Assembly (NCBI RefSeq): GCF_002101785.1
Contig: NZ_LQPJ01000020.1
Span: forward strand, 1 to 34,487
Source: Mycobacterium palustre
GTDB taxonomy: Bacteria; Actinomycetota; Actinomycetes; Mycobacteriales; Mycobacteriaceae
DNA length: 34,487 bases
Reading direction: 5' to 3'
Shown piece after piece: positions 30,055 to 34,487 of the stretch. Position 1 is the stretch's first letter. Each line of letters opens with the position of its first letter. The translations under genes were made by a program, and so were the position numbers. Under the pieces are notes generated by a model that saw only the letters and a list, made by a program, of their open reading frames with translations, ran no database searches and was not told the origin of the DNA.

Positions 30055-30162
30055 TGGCCGTTGGTTCGGCTTGCTCCTCGCGCGTACCGCGCTCGTCGCG
30101 CACCTCACTGGCCGTTGGTTCGGCTTGCTCCTCGCGCGTACCGCGCTCGTCGCGCACCTCAC
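30051..30162 (-). repeat. two perfect 54-bp MIRU-type repeats at the mce1D/mce1E junction
   Basis: Minus-strand units run 30162-30109 and 30108-30055, identical in all 54 bases, each beginning GTGAGG. The sequence after the second begins GTGA again, so GTGA flanks the array on both sides. Each unit contains GAGGAG and has no stop in the mce1E frame. Position at an overlapping stop/start junction, length and GTGA flanks fit mycobacterial interspersed repetitive units, which are described as inserting at DTGA coupling sites. Confidence 0.78.
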
Positions 30163-31748
30163 TAGCGGCCTCCTGCGTTCGGCGCCGGCGCGGACACCGG
30201 CGCGGGCGTCGGGGCGACCGGTCCGGGGACCACCTCAGGCCCCGGCGGGGGCGGCGGGATCGGAACCTGCGGCGGGTTCTGACCGATCACCGGCGCGATC
30301 GGGACCTCGTCGTAGGCGTTCGGCGGTCCCGGCGGCGTCTGCAGGTTCGACTGCACGGGCGCGATGTTGGGGCCTCCCATCAGCTCGGCCAGCGAGTCCG
30401 GGGTCAGCAGGCCCGACGTGATCGGCCCGACCTGCTGGCCCTGCATGCCCGGGGCCACTATCCAGCCGTGCTGGGTGTTGCGGTGTGACGTCGGCGTGTC
30501 CGGCGACCAGATGCCGGGGACGGTCGTGTCCTTGTACCCGTTGGGCGGCTGCAGCCGGGGTTCGGAGTAAGCGACCTCCTTGGGCAGCGTCTCGGAGGTG
30601 CTGGCGACGTTCAGGCCGAACGGCAGGTAGTTGAACTTGATCGCGTCGAGAATCGGCGCCAGGTACTGCGCGCACAGCTCGGCCGACTCCTGGTAACCCA
30701 TCCGGCTGGCCGCCTGCACCGAGCTGCAGATGAACTGCATCGGGTTGGCGAAGTTGGTGATCGCGGGAATGGCGACGAGCGACCCGTGCGACGGGTGGTA
30801 GATCTGGTTGATGTTCGCCGCGGCCGTCGGCAGCACGTGCAGGGCGGTCTCCAGCCCGTTGAGCGGGTCCGGCTGCAGCAGCGTGTTCGTCGCCGTCGCC
30901 AGGTTGTCGACGTCGTGGGTCAGCACCTCGCGGTTCTTGTCGAGGAACGGGCGCACGGTCGACAGCAGGCTGTCGAACTGCTGTATCGCGTTGGCCAGGT
31001 CGGTGTCGTTGTGCGCCAGCCGCGTCGTGAAGTCGGCCAGATTCTGGTTCAGCGCAACGAACTGCTGGTCGTCCTGATGCAGCGCGTTGACGAACAGCGC
31101 CAGGCTCTTCACCACCGCGAAGAAGTCGCCCCGGCCCTCGTTGAGCGCGGTCAGCGCGCGCGACAGGTTGTTCAGCGTGGTGTTGATCTGCTTGCCCTTG
31201 CTGGCCAGGCCGTTGGCGTAGGACTCGATGACCTCACCGAACGGACCCTTGGGCTGCTCTTGTGTGGGGCCCAGCTTGGAGATGATGTTGGTGACGCTGT
31301 TGCGCAGCTCGTCCCACTCCACCGGCACCTGAGTGCGTTCCTCGGGGATCACCGCGTTGTCGGCCAGCACCGGGCCGCCCTTGTAGGGGGGCTCCAATTG
31401 GATCGCGCGCGAGGCCACCAGCGTCGGGTTGAGGATCACCGCCGACGCGTTGGCCGGCACCTTGTACTTGTTCTCGTAGTGGAAGGTGACCTTCATCTTG
31501 TCGCCGGCCGGCTCGATCTTGTCGATCGCGCCCACCCGCAACCCCATGATCTGGACCTTGTCGCCCGGGTAGAGCGCGTTGGCCGACGGGAAGTAGGCCA
31601 CCACCGTGTTGTTGGTGAGCTTTTGATACAGCCGCCAGCCGACGAACGCCAGGACGAGGGCCAGCACGATCACCAGCGATCCGATGATGATGGTCGCCCG
31701 GGTCATCCGGGGCAGCCGGATGTTGCGGACGTCAAAGATGGTGCTCAA
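30162..31748 (-). CDS. mce1D: Mce1D lipid-transport subunit
   Basis: A 528-residue Mce subunit: N-terminal helix (ATIIIGSLVIVLALVLAFVGW), MCE domain (~48-125, VVAYFPSANALYPGDKVQIMGLRVGAI), helical needle region, and a long proline-rich C-terminal tail (PPPPPGPEVVPGPVAPTPAP). The TTG start overlaps the mce1C stop as TTGA. The stop TAG is followed at once by TGA, and the first MIRU-type repeat begins in these bases. Length matches M. tuberculosis Mce1D (530). Confidence 0.95.
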   Translation of the reverse strand: MSTIFDVRNIRLPRMTRATIIIGSLVIVLALVLAFVGWRLYQKLTNNTVVAYFPSANALYPGDKVQIMGLRVGAIDKIEPAGDKMKVTFHYENKYKVPANASAVILNPTLVASRAIQLEPPYKGGPVLADNAVIPEERTQVPVEWDELRNSVTNIISKLGPTQEQPKGPFGEVIESYANGLASKGKQINTTLNNLSRALTALNEGRGDFFAVVKSLALFVNALHQDDQQFVALNQNLADFTTRLAHNDTDLANAIQQFDSLLSTVRPFLDKNREVLTHDVDNLATATNTLLQPDPLNGLETALHVLPTAAANINQIYHPSHGSLVAIPAITNFANPMQFICSSVQAASRMGYQESAELCAQYLAPILDAIKFNYLPFGLNVASTSETLPKEVAYSEPRLQPPNGYKDTTVPGIWSPDTPTSHRNTQHGWIVAPGMQGQQVGPITSGLLTPDSLAELMGGPNIAPVQSNLQTPPGPPNAYDEVPIAPVIGQNPPQVPIPPPPPGPEVVPGPVAPTPAPVSAPAPNAGGR

Positions 31749-33337
31749 TTCTGGCTACCCCCTCCCGCTGCGCCGCTGCCTCCGGTTCCTCCGGGATTGA
31801 TGAACGGTGCGGGCAATTGCACGCCGGGCCCGGGCGGTGCCGGCGGACCGGGCGGCAGGGCCGGCGCGAACGTCGACGGCGGCGGCGTGGGCCCGGCGGG
31901 CTCCAAGTTCTCGGTGCGCGCGCCCGGCGGTGCCTGCGCCGGCAACGGCACCGGGGTGCCCGGAACGTTCGGCGGCGGGTCACCCGGCCGGCCGGCGATC
32001 GGCACACCCGGCAGCGGCGGCACGCCGCCCGCGTTCGGCGGGGACGTCTGAACGTCGACGGGCGCCGGGAACCCGGGGCCGCCGAACGGGCCGATGGTCG
32101 CGCCCGCACACGGCAGCGGGTTCCACGGCCGCGGCAAACCCTCGTCGCCGATGGTCACGTTGCCGCCGGGGTTGGCCGGCGTGTACGAGCACGGCGATCC
32201 GGGCGGCACGGCCGGTCCCGGGTGGTCGGGGGTGCCCTCCAAGGCGGGCGGCGCCGGCGGTGGGGCGCCGTTCGGCAGGCGGGTGCCGTTCGGGTCGGGC
32301 CAGCGGAACTCGGGCAGTCCGGCGCTGCGCCAGAAATTCTCGGGGTCGATGCCGCGCTTCTTGAACGCGGCGTCGACGAACGGCTGGATGATCTGGCCGG
32401 GAATCAGGTTGTGCAGCACCACCTTGAAGAACGGTCCCGACGCGATCGCCTCGTTCAGCGACGGCAAGAACTTGCCGACCTCGGTCAGACCGTCGGCGAT
32501 GTCGTCCTTGCGCTGCACCAGGAGGTCGCTGACGATGCGCAGCTGCTCGAGGACGTGGTTCAGGTTCGGGTTGTCGTTGATCAATCCCTTCACCTGTTCG
32601 GAGAAGGCGGCGATGTTGCCCAGCAGCGCGTTGATGGCCTGCCCGCGTTCGTTGAAGGCGGCCAGCAAGATCTTCGTGTTGACCAGCAGCCGGTCGATCT
32701 GGTCGCTGCGGTCACCCAGGATGCTGGCCACCTGGTTGGCCTGGGCGAGCAAATGCTTGATCTGCTCGTCGCGCTTGCCGATCGTGTCGGAGAACTTGGC
32801 CACGCCGTCGAGCGCGGCGCTCAGGTGCGGATAGGTCTGATCGATGGTCTCCGACAGCACGTGCAGGGACTGCTTGACCGTGTCGATATCCCACCCGCTC
32901 GCCGCCTTGGTCACGTCGAAGAACGCGTCGTAAATCTGGTAGGGGGTGGTGCTTTGCCCGAGCGGCAGCGAGGCCCCGGGCCGCAGCTTCTCGGATCCCC
33001 GCTGTTCGATCTCGAGGACCTTCTTGCCCAGGATGGTGTCCGTCTTGATCGCCAGGCGGCTCTCGGTGCCGATGCTTTCGGTGCCGAGGTTGAACTTCAC
33101 CAAGATGTGGTCGCCGTCGATCTTGAGGCTCTCGACCTTGCCGACGTCCATCCCCGCGATGCGCACCTTGTCGCCTTTGTTGAGCCCGCCGGAGTCGGTG
33201 AACTGCCCGTAGTACTCGGGCTTGGCGAACAGCATCGGCACGCTGGTGATGCTTTGGCCGACGCCGATCACGAGCAGCGTGACGACGATGCCCATCACGC
33301 CGATGCGTAGCCGGTTGGGGGGTTCGAGCGTCCTCAT
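31745..33337 (-). CDS. mce1C: Mce1C lipid-transport subunit
   Basis: A 530-residue Mce subunit: N-terminal helix (IGVMGIVVTLLVIGVGQSI), MCE domain (~42-120, EYYGQFTDSGGLNKGDKVRIAGMDVGKV), long helical region (~130-330) and a C-terminal tail of about 180 residues very rich in Pro and Gly, probably extended through the cell wall. The ATG at 33337 overlaps the mce1B stop as ATGA; the in-frame start four codons upstream is less likely. The tail is longer than in M. tuberculosis (515 residues in total). Confidence 0.95.
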   Translation of the reverse strand: MRTLEPPNRLRIGVMGIVVTLLVIGVGQSITSVPMLFAKPEYYGQFTDSGGLNKGDKVRIAGMDVGKVESLKIDGDHILVKFNLGTESIGTESRLAIKTDTILGKKVLEIEQRGSEKLRPGASLPLGQSTTPYQIYDAFFDVTKAASGWDIDTVKQSLHVLSETIDQTYPHLSAALDGVAKFSDTIGKRDEQIKHLLAQANQVASILGDRSDQIDRLLVNTKILLAAFNERGQAINALLGNIAAFSEQVKGLINDNPNLNHVLEQLRIVSDLLVQRKDDIADGLTEVGKFLPSLNEAIASGPFFKVVLHNLIPGQIIQPFVDAAFKKRGIDPENFWRSAGLPEFRWPDPNGTRLPNGAPPPAPPALEGTPDHPGPAVPPGSPCSYTPANPGGNVTIGDEGLPRPWNPLPCAGATIGPFGGPGFPAPVDVQTSPPNAGGVPPLPGVPIAGRPGDPPPNVPGTPVPLPAQAPPGARTENLEPAGPTPPPSTFAPALPPGPPAPPGPGVQLPAPFINPGGTGGSGAAGGGSQN

Positions 33338-34374
33338 TGGGGCGTGCACCTGCCCGTCGGCTGGTTGAACAGCCGGACCGTGCGGACCGGACCGCCGGCC
33401 TGCAGGCCGTTGATCTTGAGGGTGATGTCGCAGGCGTAGAAGTTGACGAAGTCACCGTAGGAACCGATGGCCCGCCCGATCATGTTCAACGCCGTCGGCA
33501 CCTTGTGGAAGTAGTCGCTGAGCTGGTCGCGTTGGTCGATGAGCGGCTGCTGCACCGCGTCGAGGTAGTCGAGGCTCTTGTGCAGCAGCCCGCGGTCCTC
33601 GGCCAGCAGGTCGGCCACGGTTCCGGCGGCGTTGCTGATGTGCGCGGTCCCGGCGGCCAACGGGTCGGCGTGGTTTTTCAGCCCGGTGATCAGCACCTCG
33701 AGGTTGTTGACGGTCTGATCGAATTGCTGGCGATGCCGGACCGTGGTGTCGAGCACGATGTTGAGGTTCTTGACGACCTCGCCGATCGCCTGGTCACGCT
33801 CGCCGAGCTGGTTGGTCAGCTGCGCGGTCTGGTCGAGGATGTCGTTGATGGTGCCGCCCTGCCCCTGGAAGACGGTCACCAGCGCGGACGCGATGGTGTT
33901 CACCTTCTGCGGGTCCAGCGCCCGAAACAGCGGCTTGAAGCCACCGATCAGCGCGTCTAGGTCGAGCGCCGGCGAAGTCCGCGATACCGGGATGAACCCG
34001 CCTGGCGGCAGCACCCGGTCGGCGCCCTCGCCCTCACCGCGTTTGAGCTCCAGGTAGCGGTTGCCGATCAGGTCGAGGTAGCGGATCTGCGCCGTCGTCG
34101 ACTGATACAGCGGCACCGAGCGGTCCACGCTGAAGTTCACCCGCGCCCGCCTGCCGCCGTCGACCAGGCTCACCGAGTTGACCTTGCCGATCTCGACGCC
34201 CGAGGCGCGGACGAACTGCCCCTGCCGCAGCCCGCTGATGCTGGTGAATTCCGCCGAATACGCGTAGGTGCGCTGGAAGCGCATCTGGCCGAACACCACG
34301 ATGATCATCACGGTGAAGATCAGCAGCACCAACGAGAAGATGCTGAGTCGGACGAGGGTACCGGTGATTTTCAT
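33334..34374 (-). CDS. mce1B: Mce1B lipid-transport subunit
   Basis: A 346-residue Mce subunit, the same length as in M. tuberculosis. N-terminal helix (LSIFSLVLLIFTVMIIVVFG), MCE domain (~38-115, EFTSISGLRQGQFVRASGVEIGKV), helical needle region with repeated heptad-like leucines, and a short C-terminus without the proline-rich tail of C and D. The ATG overlaps the mce1A stop as ATGA. Confidence 0.95.
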   Translation of the reverse strand: MKITGTLVRLSIFSLVLLIFTVMIIVVFGQMRFQRTYAYSAEFTSISGLRQGQFVRASGVEIGKVNSVSLVDGGRRARVNFSVDRSVPLYQSTTAQIRYLDLIGNRYLELKRGEGEGADRVLPPGGFIPVSRTSPALDLDALIGGFKPLFRALDPQKVNTIASALVTVFQGQGGTINDILDQTAQLTNQLGERDQAIGEVVKNLNIVLDTTVRHRQQFDQTVNNLEVLITGLKNHADPLAAGTAHISNAAGTVADLLAEDRGLLHKSLDYLDAVQQPLIDQRDQLSDYFHKVPTALNMIGRAIGSYGDFVNFYACDITLKINGLQAGGPVRTVRLFNQPTGRCTPQ

Positions 34375-34487
34375 GGGTTGATCGTGTTATCCCCTACTTG
34401 GCGGCCCCAGACGTACTCGATCGCGTACGGCGACGCGGTGTCGATGTGGTTGTACGGCGCGATGCTGTTGCCGGTGTCCATGACCAA
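34371..34487 (-). CDS. mce1A: Mce1A lipid-transport subunit (C-terminal 38 residues only)
   Basis: The frame enters from the right edge and ends EYVWGRQVGDNTINP, followed by TGA that overlaps the mce1B start as ATGA. Its place directly before mce1B and its C-terminal sequence identify it as the end of mce1A. The yrbE1 genes and the operon promoter lie beyond the window. Confidence 0.88.
   Translation of the reverse strand: MVMDTGNSIAPYNHIDTASPYAIEYVWGRQVGDNTINP

Noticed and set aside
30055..30162. 36-residue N-terminal extension of Mce1E encoded by the repeats
   Set aside because: The frame is open, but the extension would bury the lipoprotein signal peptide; the GTG at 30054 restores normal length and topology. 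Kept only as an alternative start.
34371..34487. Possibility that the right edge holds an independent small gene
   Set aside because: The frame has no start of its own, runs off the edge and ends in the expected overlap with mce1B, so it is the end of mce1A.

Overview
The window is chromosomal DNA from a high-GC Mycobacterium. Most of it is collinear, in reverse orientation, with the M. tuberculosis segment from Rv0197 down to mce1A (Rv0169). This rests on recognising gene families and their order: oxidoreductase, TetR, L,D-transpeptidase, MFS, ricR, ilvD, SPW protein, O-methyltransferase, mymT, bglS, metallohydrolase, DUF2786, monoacylglycerol lipase, sigG, pirin, Rv0180c-type, lprO, Mce-associated genes, mce1F to mce1A. 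A glycine-rich PGRS-like gene at the left end fits the slow growers that carry PE_PGRS genes. I assign no species. No tRNA, rRNA, insertion sequence or CRISPR array was seen, and no gap between genes exceeds about 165 bp.

Layout. 1-1416: 3' part of a PGRS-like gene ending in nine YVTN beta-propeller repeats. 1530-7196: a minus-strand run with a molybdopterin oxidoreductase and its TetR regulator (ATGA-coupled), an L,D-transpeptidase, an MFS transporter and the copper sensor RicR. 7302-11554: ilvD, an SPW membrane protein, a nitronate monooxygenase (not in the M. tuberculosis order I recall), an O-methyltransferase and the small copper metallothionein mymT. RicR boxes lie in front of both ricR and mymT. 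11582-15869: a tightly coupled minus-strand operon of lipase, DUF2786 protein, zinc metallohydrolase and GH3 beta-glucosidase. 15923-23751: sigG with a DNA-damage-type promoter, a stop/start-coupled alpha/beta hydrolase, a DapB-like dehydrogenase divergent from an IclR-type regulator around a perfect 14-bp palindrome, then pirin, an ABC-2/YhgE-like membrane protein and lprO. 23755-34487: the mce1 operon on the minus strand (mce1A partial, B, C, D, E, F, then four Mce-associated proteins), with a DUF1275 membrane protein added at its 3' end.

Themes. Copper response (ricR, mymT). Lipid import by the Mce1 complex and lipid hydrolysis (monoacylglycerol lipase, alpha/beta hydrolase). Cell-wall cross-linking (L,D-transpeptidase). 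Branched-chain amino-acid synthesis (ilvD). Stress sigma factor (sigG). The most notable points are two perfect 54-bp MIRU-type repeats at the mce1D/mce1E junction, flanked by GTGA on both sides; the block of three genes between sigG and pirin with its own palindromic operator; the expanding propeller repeats; and several promoters placed so that transcripts would be leaderless.
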